From positions 806,001 to 870,000 of the forward strand of contig NC_017219.1 of the NCBI RefSeq assembly GCF_000269965.1: 64,000 nt of DNA, given 5' to 3'. Numbering within the stretch: position 1 is the first letter of the stretch; each line of letters starts with the position of its first letter. Origin of the DNA: Bifidobacterium longum subsp. infantis ATCC 15697 = JCM 1222 = DSM 20088 (lineage in GTDB: Bacteria > Actinomycetota > Actinomycetes > Actinomycetales > Bifidobacteriaceae). The position numbers and the translations under genes were made by a program. The notes beneath the pieces were generated by a model. It saw only the letters and a program-made list of their open reading frames with translations, did no database searches and had not been told where the DNA came from. Below are positions 33,293 to 45,495 of this stretch, in pieces.

Positions 33293-35567
33293 ACCATGCT
33301 TGAACCTGATGCCATAGCGTCGGATCGTTGACGATCATGGCGTCGTCGCGCGCCTGCACGAAGCAACCCAGCACGGCTATGCCCAGCGCCCACAATACGG
33401 CCAGCACCACGACCCAGCGCATCAGCCAACGCCACGGAGTGACGCGGGCGATGCCATCGTCTGAAGCGGCGTCGTTGGCCCCCGCCAATGAACGTCCCGG
33501 CTCGCGCCCGTTGACCAGCCACAGTAGCCCCGGTATGGACGCCAGTGAGATCAGCCAGCCGAAATCGGCGGAATACCGCCATCCCAGACCGCCGACACGG
33601 CTGTCGAACACGATCAGCACCGCCGCCACGGCCAAGCAAGACATCAGCCATGGCCGCATGCCGTGCGTCTCCAATCTGCGCAGCAGGGGCAGCGCCAAAG
33701 CCATCACGGTCAGTGGCGTGGCCGTGAAAATCGCGCCGACCATCACCTCGTAATAGCCCCATTGCGGCATCGGGGCGGGAGAGCCCGCCAGCCACGGGAA
33801 ACGATCCATGAAGCGCAGCGGCAGGAACAGGTAATACCAGATGTTGGCGGGCATATCCGCGGACGGGGTGGTATACCGGGTCATATCGGATACGGAGAAC
33901 TGATACGCATTACCGAAATTGAACGGGGAATCGAACCGAACCATGTTCCACGCCATCAGAGGCGTCACGACGAGAATGGCGGGGATGATTACCGCAAGCG
34001 GCGCGCGCAACGCCTGCAACGGCTTGATACGGCGTGTGCGCAGACCGTTGCCCAGCGCGCGAATCTGCGGCCAGAACAGGGGGAACGCAAGCAATGCGGC
34101 CAAGGTGAACGTCGGTCGGCATCCGAAATTCGCCGCAATGCACAAGGCGCCCAAGGCCAGTCGTGGCAGGGAGAGAGGTTTGGCATCGCCCGCCTGCCAT
34201 CGGTCCGATGGTCTCAGCGGGCGGCGGGACGTGTCCGCGCCGAGCCATAGCCATAGTCCCAGCGACGTCAACGTCAGCGATGCGGCGAACGGTATCTGAT
34301 AGAAGTTCGTGCGATACAGCAAATACCCCACTTGCGCGCTCACCAACGATGAGACCACTACTAACGACGCGGCCGCCACCGAAGTCTTCGGCATCAAGCG
34401 ATGGATGACGCGCAGCAACAGCAAGGAGAAGAAGATGATGAACAGCAGCACGAGAATATACTCGGCGACGGATGTCGGCAGATTATGACCGGTCAGCAGA
34501 CGATAGGGGATGAACAGCAGCACTGCGGGCAACACGCCAAAATAGGAATACCAGTGACCGTCATAATACGCGTAATCCCAGTAGAGCGGACTGGCTCCAT
34601 TGGCGAGTAGCTGGGCACGTGTGGCTACGTCATAGGGGTGCTCGGTGGCGGCCAGTTGTTCGGGAACCGGCAAGTCGAGCCAGGGCCGGCCGGCGACCAG
34701 CGCATCGGCCACATGCCCATACTGGTCGAAATCATAGGTGTAATCGCCGGAAACGTGGAAGACGAGCGGAGACGCGTACCACAGTTCGCGGATGATGGAT
34801 GCGCCGATAAGTAGGGTAGGAATCGCCATAAGCCCCACGAAAGCAAGTCGTTGCCGAGTGCTGGACGGGTCAAGCGTGATACGCCACAGGCGCGATCCCG
34901 GCCTCCAGACGGCAATCATCAGCAACACCAAGGCCATGGCGAGCACGCGCATCCAATTGATGGCGAACGGTACGCGCACGTTGGCGCGGGCGTCGGTGAC
35001 CGGTACGATCGCGCCGCGCTCTTCCTGAATCCAAATACGCACGATGCCGGCACCTGGCGCCTTGACATAATGGCTGCGAATAGCGTCGGGATTCATCGAC
35101 TGGGCCCGGCCGGTGATGCCATCGACATCCGCGCGCACATGAATGGTCGCCAGCGGTTTGAAGACTTCCTTATCGTCGTTCGCTTCGGATTCGGCCTCGG
35201 CCTGCTCGCGGGCCTTATCGATGACCTTGCCGCTCGCGGTATCGATGCGTAGGTAATCCGACGTGCCGTCCGCGGTCAGTTCAAGATAGGCCTTGGTCGG
35301 ATCGGTGACGGTCAACATGCCATCATTGCGGCGCGTGAGACCCGAACCCAGCGTGTTATGCACGGCGTTCGTATCCGTGCTCGCTCCGAGCGTACGCCAG
35401 AACGGCAGGTTGAACACGATGCACTCCATGGCGGCGACGGCGGCCAGCAAGGCGATCAGCAGGCGCGCCAAACGCAGCCGGTGTCGGGTATCCGGACGGC
35501 TGGTCATATGCCGTTCATGTTTCGACGGCATTGGACGGTCTGCGCGAGTGTGGTCTATGGAATGCAC
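33279..35567 (-). CDS. Large polytopic membrane protein, uncharacterised (GT-C-like topology)
   Basis: 762 residues. One N-terminal membrane segment is followed by an extracytoplasmic domain (about 60-205), then ten or more hydrophobic segments. The stretch YDFDQYGHVADALVAGRPWL, an acidic loop between helices, and YDGHWYSYFGVLPAV resemble the layout of GT-C glycosyltransferases, but no established family was recognised. The GTG start at 35567 is chosen because TAGAAT ends 6 nt upstream. ATGs at 35531 and further in are alternatives. It diverges from the 1204-residue protein across only 61 bp. Confidence 0.7.
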   Translation of the reverse strand: MHSIDHTRADRPMPSKHERHMTSRPDTRHRLRLARLLIALLAAVAAMECIVFNLPFWRTLGASTDTNAVHNTLGSGLTRRNDGMLTVTDPTKAYLELTADGTSDYLRIDTASGKVIDKAREQAEAESEANDDKEVFKPLATIHVRADVDGITGRAQSMNPDAIRSHYVKAPGAGIVRIWIQEERGAIVPVTDARANVRVPFAINWMRVLAMALVLLMIAVWRPGSRLWRITLDPSSTRQRLAFVGLMAIPTLLIGASIIRELWYASPLVFHVSGDYTYDFDQYGHVADALVAGRPWLDLPVPEQLAATEHPYDVATRAQLLANGASPLYWDYAYYDGHWYSYFGVLPAVLLFIPYRLLTGHNLPTSVAEYILVLLFIIFFSLLLLRVIHRLMPKTSVAAASLVVVSSLVSAQVGYLLYRTNFYQIPFAASLTLTSLGLWLWLGADTSRRPLRPSDRWQAGDAKPLSLPRLALGALCIAANFGCRPTFTLAALLAFPLFWPQIRALGNGLRTRRIKPLQALRAPLAVIIPAILVVTPLMAWNMVRFDSPFNFGNAYQFSVSDMTRYTTPSADMPANIWYYLFLPLRFMDRFPWLAGSPAPMPQWGYYEVMVGAIFTATPLTVMALALPLLRRLETHGMRPWLMSCLAVAAVLIVFDSRVGGLGWRYSADFGWLISLASIPGLLWLVNGREPGRSLAGANDAASDDGIARVTPWRWLMRWVVVLAVLWALGIAVLGCFVQARDDAMIVNDPTLWHQVQAWFTML

Positions 35568-35573
35568 GCATTT

Positions 35574-35579
35574 ATTCTA
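35574..35579 (-). promoter_or_regulatory. -10 hexamer of the minus-strand membrane-protein gene
   Basis: TAGAAT on the minus strand ends 6 nt before the GTG at 35567, indicating a leaderless mRNA. Confidence 0.4.
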
Positions 35580-35615
35580 TAGGCTTTATTCGGGCTTGAT
35601 GTCGGGCAAACAAGA

Positions 35616-35621
35616 GACAAT
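35616..35621 (+). promoter_or_regulatory. -10-like hexamer of the 1204-residue protein gene
   Basis: GACAAT ends 7 nt before the ATG at 35629. This and the divergent hexamer share a 61-bp spacer. Confidence 0.35.
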
Positions 35622-35628
35622 GTGAATC

Positions 35629-38600
35629 ATGCCAAAACGTACATCGGACCATGGGAAGCACAACCGCGCGCCACTGCTGGGCGGGCTGAAGGATTCGATG
35701 AACGCGCTCGCGGCCGATCTGGGACTGTCCAAGCCGAAGAAGCACGATACGAATCCGTTCGGCGATGCCTTGCAGGAGACCAGTGAGCGTAAAGGCGGCA
35801 TTATCGACGAACTGACTCGCCATGCAGTGGCGCTGAGTCCTGTAATCAAGCGACGCACCTTCCCTGAATTGGAGAACGTGCCGGAAGGGCTGGTGCTTGG
35901 ATGGGCGCAGCTGCCCTCCACCAGAGGCCGTGGCTTTTCGCTTGGCATTTTCCCCGACCGCGATCATTTTGCGCAGGTGGCGTTCGCCGATACGCATGGC
36001 CGCGTATTCGTGGGCGCCGACCCCAACATGGACGTGCAGGATATGCAGGCGCGATTCATGTTCGGCAAGGAAAAAGAAGTGACTTTGCCGGACGGTGAGC
36101 GGCTGGGCGAAAGCGACGAGCCGCGTTCGCGTTCCGGTTTCTCCCGTGCAGGCCGTGGCCTGGGAAATGCGCTGCATCATGGGCGTGGTTTGGGGCGCGG
36201 CCTTGGTCATGGTGCTGACGGTGTGAAGGCCATTACCGGTGGCGTGGTGGGACGTGACGACACCGGACGCATGACATGGCTCGCCTCATGGCTCAAGGCC
36301 GGCAACCGGTACACGCTTGAGCAGATGCGTGCCAATCTGCCGCCTGCGATGCGTCATGATTTGGAATACCGCGATGCCATTACCATCGCGTTCTTCGCCA
36401 CGTATATGTTGCCGCAGATCAATGGTCTGCTCATCGGATTCGGTTCCGGCAATATCTTCCGCCGTCTCAACCGCGAGGCGCCGATCGGTGCGATTCGCCG
36501 TTCGGTGCGTGACACTTTGGCGGCACGTGCCCACGGCATGCGGGCCTCCGGTCTGGAGGATCATTTCGCCGATCTGATGCGCGAAGCCGGCGCCCTCGAC
36601 ACCACGCCGGGGCTGGAAGCGGTGCATGGCGCCGAACCGTTGCACCTGTACACCTCGACGTATTCGAGCGGCTATTTCTTTACGTGGGATAAGTCCTTGG
36701 CATTCGGGCAGGCGCTGAAATCCTTGAAGATCGAAGGCAACCTCAACCGATTCGCTGCGGTGAGCGCTTGGCTGGAGCGCAACGCTTCCTTGGGGCGCAA
36801 CCCTACGGAAGATACGGTGACCCGTGCCGAGGCCGCGCAAATTGACATGAAACTCATCGAAAACCCTGCGATTATGGCGCTTGACCCGTATGATGGCGAG
36901 CAGGAGCGTCGGGCCGTGCTGAGCCTGGTCGATATCGCCGCCCGCACGGCTGGACAGATTCGCAGTGAATTCCCCGATCCTCGAGATGTGCTGACCCAGC
37001 AGAACGTGCCGGATTCGGGTGTGACGAATGCTGCGGGCGCTGGAAGTACTGAGGGCGCTGTAGAGCGGGCTGATAGGAGCGACACCAACACTCAAGCCGC
37101 TCGGCCTTCGTATTCGCCGGCGAGGAGCGACGAATGGGTGTATCGTCAGACCCTCTCTTCACTGTTGCGCCGGTTACGGTTGCCGTATCGGTTTGATGTG
37201 GAGTTCCGGTCGTGCTTGGATTCGGGTGAAGTGGCCATTGGCTTCACCACCGCCGGCACCTCGATGATGCCCGATAGCCGGTATGACACCACTCGACGTA
37301 CGTGGCGTGCGCTGAGCAGCGCCGAACGCGCGTCGATGAGCGCCGCCTACAACCTGCGTGTCGGCCTGATGATGGCCGCGCTAAGTTTCGGCACCAGCGA
37401 ATCCGTACGCCAGGTGTCGTTGCACATCGATTCCATTGGTCTTGAAGAGGCGATTGCCGAACAGGATTCCGCCATCGAGGCGATGATGAGCGAGGCTTTA
37501 AGCGCTTTTGAACATCTGCGCAGTGGCGATTTGGGGCGTGTGGGTTCCAAAGCCGACCCCAAAGATGGTGATTTCCATGGCGACCCGACCCGCCCCATCA
37601 CCCATGAGGAGACGTTCGGGCAGATGGCGTCCGGTGACGAACGCGGCACGACCGGGGGAACCGGCAACGGTACCGGACCGTCTGCGGATGCTACGGATCA
37701 GGCCTCGGTCGAATCCGCTGACGCCGATGGCGCCGCGTCCATCGATTCGCAGTTCGAAGATCTGATGAAGGGCGTCGATATCGACGAAATGGCGTTCGGC
37801 ATGCCGGACGATACCGGCGCAGGTGACGACCTGGGCGGTATCGGCGGCGAGGGCGTCGGCACTGACGGTGCTGATGGGGCCGCCGGCGTGGACGATGATC
37901 CGATGAGCGTGCTGCGCCGCAATCCCACCGTGCGTAATATGGTCACCGTCACCTTCACCCGTGATGCCTTCCTCAAGCGACTGGACACCGCTGGGCTCGA
38001 CAATCCCGAGGAAACCTACCGCATGTTCGGTGCCGTGATGGACGTGGACGGCGAAGGTGGTCTGAAACCCATCAGCGCCGACTTCGACTTGGCGGACAGC
38101 CGGTTCTCTCCCACCGGATCCCAGGAGGAGCCCGAACTGGCCGACCGTCAATTCAGCCCGGCGACCGCTCACGTGCTGGGCGCACAGAATAGTGCCGGAC
38201 TGGCTATCCAGCGAGTGGGCCTACTGCAGCATGGCGTCAACGAATTCCACGATATCGCCAGGAACACGTCGCTCGGCTCCGTGGAAAAGGCCCAGCGAGC
38301 CATGCAGGTCATCGAATCGATATGCGATCCCGAACTGACCGGCTTGGCCTCACAGGTCACCAGTGCGTTGATCGATGGCAAGGACACACCGGACTTCACG
38401 TTCACGCTTGCTGACGATCTTGACAAGGAGCGTCTGCGCGCCCGAGACATGCTGTTCTCGGGCCAAGCCGATCAGGCCATCGAAGCGGCCGAAGCGGCCG
38501 TGTCCCATCTGGATCAGGTGTATGCGGCAGGCCATGGCGTACCTCGATACTTCAACTCCTATGCCGAGCGCGTGGTCTACAATCGACTGTTCGCCACATT

Positions 38601-39243
38601 GGACGAGCGTACGGTGCTCATCCCGGACAATCTGTTCTACGCACACATGGAGCTGGCTGACGTGTTGAGCCAGATCAAGGGTGCCGAGGCGGCCATCCCG
38701 CACCTCAACCGTATGGTGGCGTACGCGCCCGCCTACCCGCTCTCACATCTGAAGCTCGCCATCCAACTGGCCCGCAATGAGGATTGGGATTCGGCACGCG
38801 CCGCCTGCCTGAATGCTCTGCGCGTGGCCTTGGACCGCGACGATGCCGCGTTCGCCTACTACCGGTTCGCGTACGCCGAATGGATGCTTGACCGGTTCGA
38901 CACAGCCGCCGCGGCCTACATTATGAGCGATCACATCGCTCCCGGGGCCATTGGTTCGCTGGAAAGCGAACTGCAGGAACTGGTTTCCCGTGCGGACTCG
39001 CAGTGCATGCCGGTGCCTGAATCGGTGGAGACGGCCGCCCATGTGCTTGCCATACATGGTCTGCCGGTCTGGCCGCATATCGAAGTGGCTGACATCGTGC
39101 GTGACGCCGCCCGCGTGTGCGTGGATGAAGGCATGTTCGTGCCGGCCCGCACGCTCTCGGTGGCCGTGGCCCGCATGAATGACGGTGAAGGCGACAACAT
39201 CGACATCATCCAAGCCCAGTTCCTGCGCTCGCTATCCGCGTAG
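35629..39243 (+). CDS. Uncharacterised 1204-residue protein with C-terminal TPR-like repeats
   Basis: No known family was recognised over most of its length. There is no signal peptide and no convincing membrane helix, so it is probably cytoplasmic. Regions: a basic N-terminus; residues 60-160, a mixed domain (EGLVLGWAQLPSTRGRGFSL); a Gly/His/Arg-rich linker at 170-200; alpha-rich segments at 220-450; a second conserved-looking domain near 500-640 (SSLLRRLRLPYRFDVEF); an acidic Gly/Asp linker at 650-760; and from about 920 helical repeats with TPR spacing (DNLFYAHMELADVLSQIKGA, YPLSHLKLAIQLARNEDWD). It could act as a scaffold. It is not in an operon with ligA, which has its own promoter. Confidence 0.75.
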   Translation: MPKRTSDHGKHNRAPLLGGLKDSMNALAADLGLSKPKKHDTNPFGDALQETSERKGGIIDELTRHAVALSPVIKRRTFPELENVPEGLVLGWAQLPSTRGRGFSLGIFPDRDHFAQVAFADTHGRVFVGADPNMDVQDMQARFMFGKEKEVTLPDGERLGESDEPRSRSGFSRAGRGLGNALHHGRGLGRGLGHGADGVKAITGGVVGRDDTGRMTWLASWLKAGNRYTLEQMRANLPPAMRHDLEYRDAITIAFFATYMLPQINGLLIGFGSGNIFRRLNREAPIGAIRRSVRDTLAARAHGMRASGLEDHFADLMREAGALDTTPGLEAVHGAEPLHLYTSTYSSGYFFTWDKSLAFGQALKSLKIEGNLNRFAAVSAWLERNASLGRNPTEDTVTRAEAAQIDMKLIENPAIMALDPYDGEQERRAVLSLVDIAARTAGQIRSEFPDPRDVLTQQNVPDSGVTNAAGAGSTEGAVERADRSDTNTQAARPSYSPARSDEWVYRQTLSSLLRRLRLPYRFDVEFRSCLDSGEVAIGFTTAGTSMMPDSRYDTTRRTWRALSSAERASMSAAYNLRVGLMMAALSFGTSESVRQVSLHIDSIGLEEAIAEQDSAIEAMMSEALSAFEHLRSGDLGRVGSKADPKDGDFHGDPTRPITHEETFGQMASGDERGTTGGTGNGTGPSADATDQASVESADADGAASIDSQFEDLMKGVDIDEMAFGMPDDTGAGDDLGGIGGEGVGTDGADGAAGVDDDPMSVLRRNPTVRNMVTVTFTRDAFLKRLDTAGLDNPEETYRMFGAVMDVDGEGGLKPISADFDLADSRFSPTGSQEEPELADRQFSPATAHVLGAQNSAGLAIQRVGLLQHGVNEFHDIARNTSLGSVEKAQRAMQVIESICDPELTGLASQVTSALIDGKDTPDFTFTLADDLDKERLRARDMLFSGQADQAIEAAEAAVSHLDQVYAAGHGVPRYFNSYAERVVYNRLFATLDERTVLIPDNLFYAHMELADVLSQIKGAEAAIPHLNRMVAYAPAYPLSHLKLAIQLARNEDWDSARAACLNALRVALDRDDAAFAYYRFAYAEWMLDRFDTAAAAYIMSDHIAPGAIGSLESELQELVSRADSQCMPVPESVETAAHVLAIHGLPVWPHIEVADIVRDAARVCVDEGMFVPARTLSVAVARMNDGEGDNIDIIQAQFLRSLSA

Positions 39244-39245
39244 CC

Positions 39246-39290
39246 GCCTGAGGGGAGTTGACGGTATAGCCGGCCGAGGGGAGCCGAGCC
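39246..39290. repeat. Degenerate GGGGAG-family repeat
   Basis: CTGAGGGGAGTTGACGGTATAGCCGG and GAGGGGAGCC are close to part of the 3446-3560 repeat. The copy lacks its complementary arms. Confidence 0.4.
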
Positions 39291-39293
39291 CGC

Positions 39294-39299
39294 TAGGAT
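39294..39299 (+). promoter_or_regulatory. -10 hexamer of ligA
   Basis: TAGGAT ends 8 nt before the ATG at 39308; no RBS is present. Confidence 0.4.
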
Positions 39300-39301
39300 A
39301 G

Positions 39302-42073
<2,772 letters not shown>

Positions 42074-42077
42074 CTTG

Positions 42078-42123
42078 GCTCCCCTCTCTGAGGGGAGCTG
42101 TCGCCTTGTGCGACTGAGGGAAG
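42078..42123. repeat. GGGGAG-family intergenic repeat
   Basis: GGCTCCCCTCTCTGAGGGGAGC forms a hairpin and is followed by GTCGCC...GCGAC and TGAGGGAAG, the same modules as at 3446-3492. It could also terminate ligA transcription. Confidence 0.6.
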
Positions 42124-42261
42124 TAGTCGTCCGCAAAACGGATGCGGGAATGGGAGAGGTACATCCGCAGCGCGTGCGCAGTGTGACTTACTCCACTCCC
42201 TCTGGCATGCCGCCGCATCACACGCTAGGGTAGAACAGGCCCTAAAGGAGGATACGGATTT

Positions 42262-43380
42262 ATGAGCGACGCACGTCAGATCGAAGCCGACATCTACGAA
42301 CGCCTGAGCAAGGTCATCGACCCCGAGCTCGGTCGTTCGGTCACCGACCTCGGCATGATCGCCGCCATCGAAGCCGCGCCCGCATCGTCGGACGCCGGCA
42401 CTTACGACATCACCGTGCACGTTGAGCTGACGGTTCCCGGATGCCCACTGAGCGAGACCATCACCAACCAGATCAATGGCGCGGTCAGCTCCTATCCGGG
42501 CGCACAGCTGCTGCCTCATATCGAAGTCGGTTCGATGAGCCGTGACAAGCTGGCCGATCTGGTCGCCAACCTCAAGGCCGAACGCAAGCGGAACCCCTTC
42601 AGCAAACCGGGTGTCAAGACCCGCATCTTCGCCATCGCCTCCGGTAAGGGCGGCGTCGGCAAGTCCTCGGTTACCGCGAACCTGGCCGCCACGTTTGCGG
42701 CCCTCGGCTTCGACACGGCCGTCATCGACGCGGACATTTACGGCTTCTCACTGCCGCGCCTGTTCGGCGTGCATACACAGCCCACCAATCTGAATGGCAT
42801 GCTCATGCCGGTCACCGCGTGGGGCGTGAAACTGATCTCCATCGGCATGTTCGCCGGTGCTGACCGGGCGATTCTGTGGCGCGGGCCGCGACTGCAGCGC
42901 TCCTTGGAACAGTTCCTGTCTGACGTATGGTGGGGCGAGCCGGACGTCCTCTTGCTCGACTTGGCTCCCGGCACCGGCGACATGGCGATTTCCGTGGCCC
43001 AGGCGCTGCCCAACGCCGAACTCGTGGTGGTCACCACCCCGCAGCCCTCCGCCTCTGACATCGCCGTGCGCTCCGGACTCGTGGCCCTGCAGGTGCCGAT
43101 GAAGGTGCGTGGCGTGGTGGAGAACATGAGCTACTACGAGCACAAGGGCGAGAAGCTGGAGATTTTCGGTGCCGGCGGCGGTCAGCGCGTGTCTGAACAG
43201 TTAAGCGCGGCGCTTGGCTATGACGTGCCGCTGATGGCCCAACTGCCGCTGGATCCCGAAGTGCGCGAGACCGGCGAGGCGGGTCGTCCCGCGGTGCTGG
43301 ATGTCGATGGCGCCTTGCGCACGGATGGCGTCGGTCAGGTCTTTCGGGGACTGGCCGAGCGTCTGCTGGAGCGGTGCTAA
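42262..43380 (+). CDS. Mrp/ApbC-type P-loop ATPase (Fe-S carrier family)
   Basis: 372 residues with the RBS AAAGGAGG upstream. An N-terminal MIP18/DUF59 domain (about 1-100: IDPELGRSVTDLGMI, VPGCPLSETI) is fused to a Mrp ATPase with deviant Walker A GKGGVGKSS, VIDADIYGFSLPRLFG, and LLLDLAPGTGD. The family carries Fe-S clusters. The CxxC pair often found after VVENMS is absent (MSYYEHKGEKLEIF), as also in some other actinobacterial Mrp proteins, so cluster binding is uncertain. Confidence 0.85.
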   Translation: MSDARQIEADIYERLSKVIDPELGRSVTDLGMIAAIEAAPASSDAGTYDITVHVELTVPGCPLSETITNQINGAVSSYPGAQLLPHIEVGSMSRDKLADLVANLKAERKRNPFSKPGVKTRIFAIASGKGGVGKSSVTANLAATFAALGFDTAVIDADIYGFSLPRLFGVHTQPTNLNGMLMPVTAWGVKLISIGMFAGADRAILWRGPRLQRSLEQFLSDVWWGEPDVLLLDLAPGTGDMAISVAQALPNAELVVVTTPQPSASDIAVRSGLVALQVPMKVRGVVENMSYYEHKGEKLEIFGAGGGQRVSEQLSAALGYDVPLMAQLPLDPEVRETGEAGRPAVLDVDGALRTDGVGQVFRGLAERLLERC

Positions 43381-43453
43381 GGGGTGATGGTCCAGGAGCG
43401 GTGCCAATCGGCCAATAGAGAACGGTTCTCTTCGCGCCTATTCGCCGGTGTCG

Positions 43454-43459
43454 TACAAT
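43454..43459 (+). promoter_or_regulatory. -10 hexamer upstream of the hexosaminidase gene
   Basis: TACAAT lies about 43 bp upstream of the GTG start. Here an RBS (AAAGGAG, 43490-43496) is present, so this transcript should have a short leader. Confidence 0.4.
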
Positions 43460-43501
43460 ATCCCCTGGCGTGCTAACGAAAACCACATGAAAGGAGTAGC
43501 T

Positions 43502-45457
43502 GTGCCCACTTCCGAACATAAGGCCGACGACGCAACGCGGCATCTTACCCTGATTCCCGCTCCGGTGACATTGGAGTACACCCATGGTACGGCTTTGATC
43601 GGTCCTCTGGTGACGATCGAGGATGCCGATCAGTCTTGGGAGACGTTGCCGATCGAGCAGCTGTCCGACGAACTTCGGCACCGCTACGGCGTCACCGTCC
43701 TGAGGCGCCGCACACACGGCACCGTCATATCCCTGGGCCTGGATTCACGGCTGGCCCATGACGAATACACGTTGGATGTGTCCGAATCGGAGGGCATCCG
43801 TGTGCGTGGCGGCGGCGAAAGCGGGCTGCGGTACGGTCTGCAGACGCTGCGGCAGATCATCGGGCAGACCTCGCGTGCCATTCCCTGCCTGCATATCCAA
43901 GACAAGCCCGCGTTCGCGGTGCGCGCCTACAGTCTCGACGTGACACGCGGACGAGTGCCGACGATGGAGTTCCTCACCTGGTTCGTCGACCAGCTGGCCT
44001 TATATAAATACAATCAGTTCCAGCTGTATGTCGAGCATGCCTTCGCGTTCGTCGAGCTCAGCGAGGCGTGGCGCGGCACCGATCCGCTCACGGCCGCCGA
44101 CATCACGTATCTGGACGAGTACTGCGCGCGTCGCGGCATCGAGTTGGTGCCGTCGTTGGCCACGTTCGGGCACATGTACATGAATCTGCGCACCCGTGAG
44201 CATCGCGGGCTGGGTGAGTTTCCCGAAGACGCCGACCGCCCGTTCAGCTTCATCGAACGCATGGAGCATCACACGCTGAACGCCGCCGATCCCAAGGCCC
44301 ATGATTTCGCCTCGCGCCTGATTGAGGAATACGCGCCGCTGTTCCGTTCGAAGTCCTTCAATATCGGCGGCGATGAGACGTTCGACTTGGGACGTGGCAG
44401 GTCCGCGCAGGACGCGCCGGAAGCCGGCCGCGATGAACTGTATGCCGGTTTCGTCAGGGATTTGTGCGAAACGCTTGCCCGTCATGGTCGGCAACCGATG
44501 TTGTGGGCGGACATCGCGCTCGAAAGCCCGCGCACGATGGATCTGCTGCCCGGCGACATCACGATGCTCAACTGGATGTACGAGCCGCAGATCGACGAGA
44601 GCAAGATCCAGACCATCGCCACGCAGGGCCGTCGACAGTTCGTGTGCCCCGCGGTGCGGGCTTGGAGCCGGTTCTTCCCCGATTATGCGGGTGCCTGGCT
44701 GAACACGTATCACATGGCGTTGGCGGGGACCAAGTACGATGCGGAAGGCATGGTGGTCACCGATTGGGGTGATTATGGCCATGTCAACGATCCGCGTCTG
44801 AGCGTGCCGGGCCTGTGCTATGGCGCTCAGAACGCTTGGAATCCGATCGAGATCGATGCGCATGAGATGAACCGTCGAATCTCCGCTCTGGTGTATGGCG
44901 ACGAATCCGGTCGCATCATGGATTGCCTCGCCCGCATCGACTCCGATGGGGTGTCATTCCCCTGGGACCTTGCCGTGCAGGTGCTGGAGCTGGAATACGG
45001 TTCCGGCACCGGCGCGCTGAACATGGATGTGGCGGCGTGCATGGAACGTTCGAGCGGCGGAAAGCTCACGCTGGACCGCACATTGGGATGCGATGACGCG
45101 CGCCGGCGGATGCTCCAGTGGAACCGCGAGCGTATCGAACGGCGTCGGGATTGCGATCAGGTGCTGCGTGACTGCGGCGACGCGTTCGCCGGTCTAGACA
45201 AGGGAGGCCTGACCGCGGAGTTCCTGTCGGTGATGCTGGACGGGCAGCGACTGTTCAACGAACTTGGCGAGGAACTGCTGGCGTTGGCCGACGGCAAGGA
45301 CGTCGGCAGCGGGGCGAATCGTCTCGCCGCCGATCTGGAGTTGTGGTTCGAGCGGTATCGCGCACAGTGGCTGTCGGTCGGACGGCATGCCGAGCTCGCA
45401 CGTATCGCCCACGTGGTGTGGTCTCTCGCGGACATTCTGCGTAGGGGCGCTCTGTAA
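43502..45457 (+). CDS. Beta-N-acetylhexosaminidase, GH20, intracellular
   Basis: 651 residues from GTG 43502, placed 5 nt after AAAGGAG; the in-frame ATG at 43487 would overlap the RBS. A small N-terminal GH20b-type domain (about 20-135) precedes the TIM barrel, which carries the catalytic Asp-Glu pair in NIGGDETFDLG (about 289-299). No signal peptide is seen, so it acts on imported glycans. GH20 enzymes release terminal GlcNAc or GalNAc, for example from milk or mucin oligosaccharides. The exact linkage is not readable. No sugar-transporter genes are adjacent. Confidence 0.85.
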   Translation: MPTSEHKADDATRHLTLIPAPVTLEYTHGTALIGPLVTIEDADQSWETLPIEQLSDELRHRYGVTVLRRRTHGTVISLGLDSRLAHDEYTLDVSESEGIRVRGGGESGLRYGLQTLRQIIGQTSRAIPCLHIQDKPAFAVRAYSLDVTRGRVPTMEFLTWFVDQLALYKYNQFQLYVEHAFAFVELSEAWRGTDPLTAADITYLDEYCARRGIELVPSLATFGHMYMNLRTREHRGLGEFPEDADRPFSFIERMEHHTLNAADPKAHDFASRLIEEYAPLFRSKSFNIGGDETFDLGRGRSAQDAPEAGRDELYAGFVRDLCETLARHGRQPMLWADIALESPRTMDLLPGDITMLNWMYEPQIDESKIQTIATQGRRQFVCPAVRAWSRFFPDYAGAWLNTYHMALAGTKYDAEGMVVTDWGDYGHVNDPRLSVPGLCYGAQNAWNPIEIDAHEMNRRISALVYGDESGRIMDCLARIDSDGVSFPWDLAVQVLELEYGSGTGALNMDVAACMERSSGGKLTLDRTLGCDDARRRMLQWNRERIERRRDCDQVLRDCGDAFAGLDKGGLTAEFLSVMLDGQRLFNELGEELLALADGKDVGSGANRLAADLELWFERYRAQWLSVGRHAELARIAHVVWSLADILRRGAL

Positions 45458-45467
45458 GGAGCATGAC

Positions 45468-45495
45468 CGAAGGCGGGGTCCATGCCCCGCCTTCG
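45468..45495. terminator. Bidirectional terminator between the hexosaminidase and FetB-like genes
   Basis: CGAAGGCGGGG and its exact complement form an 11-bp stem with a 6-nt loop. It ends directly at the stop codon of the convergent permease gene. Confidence 0.65.
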
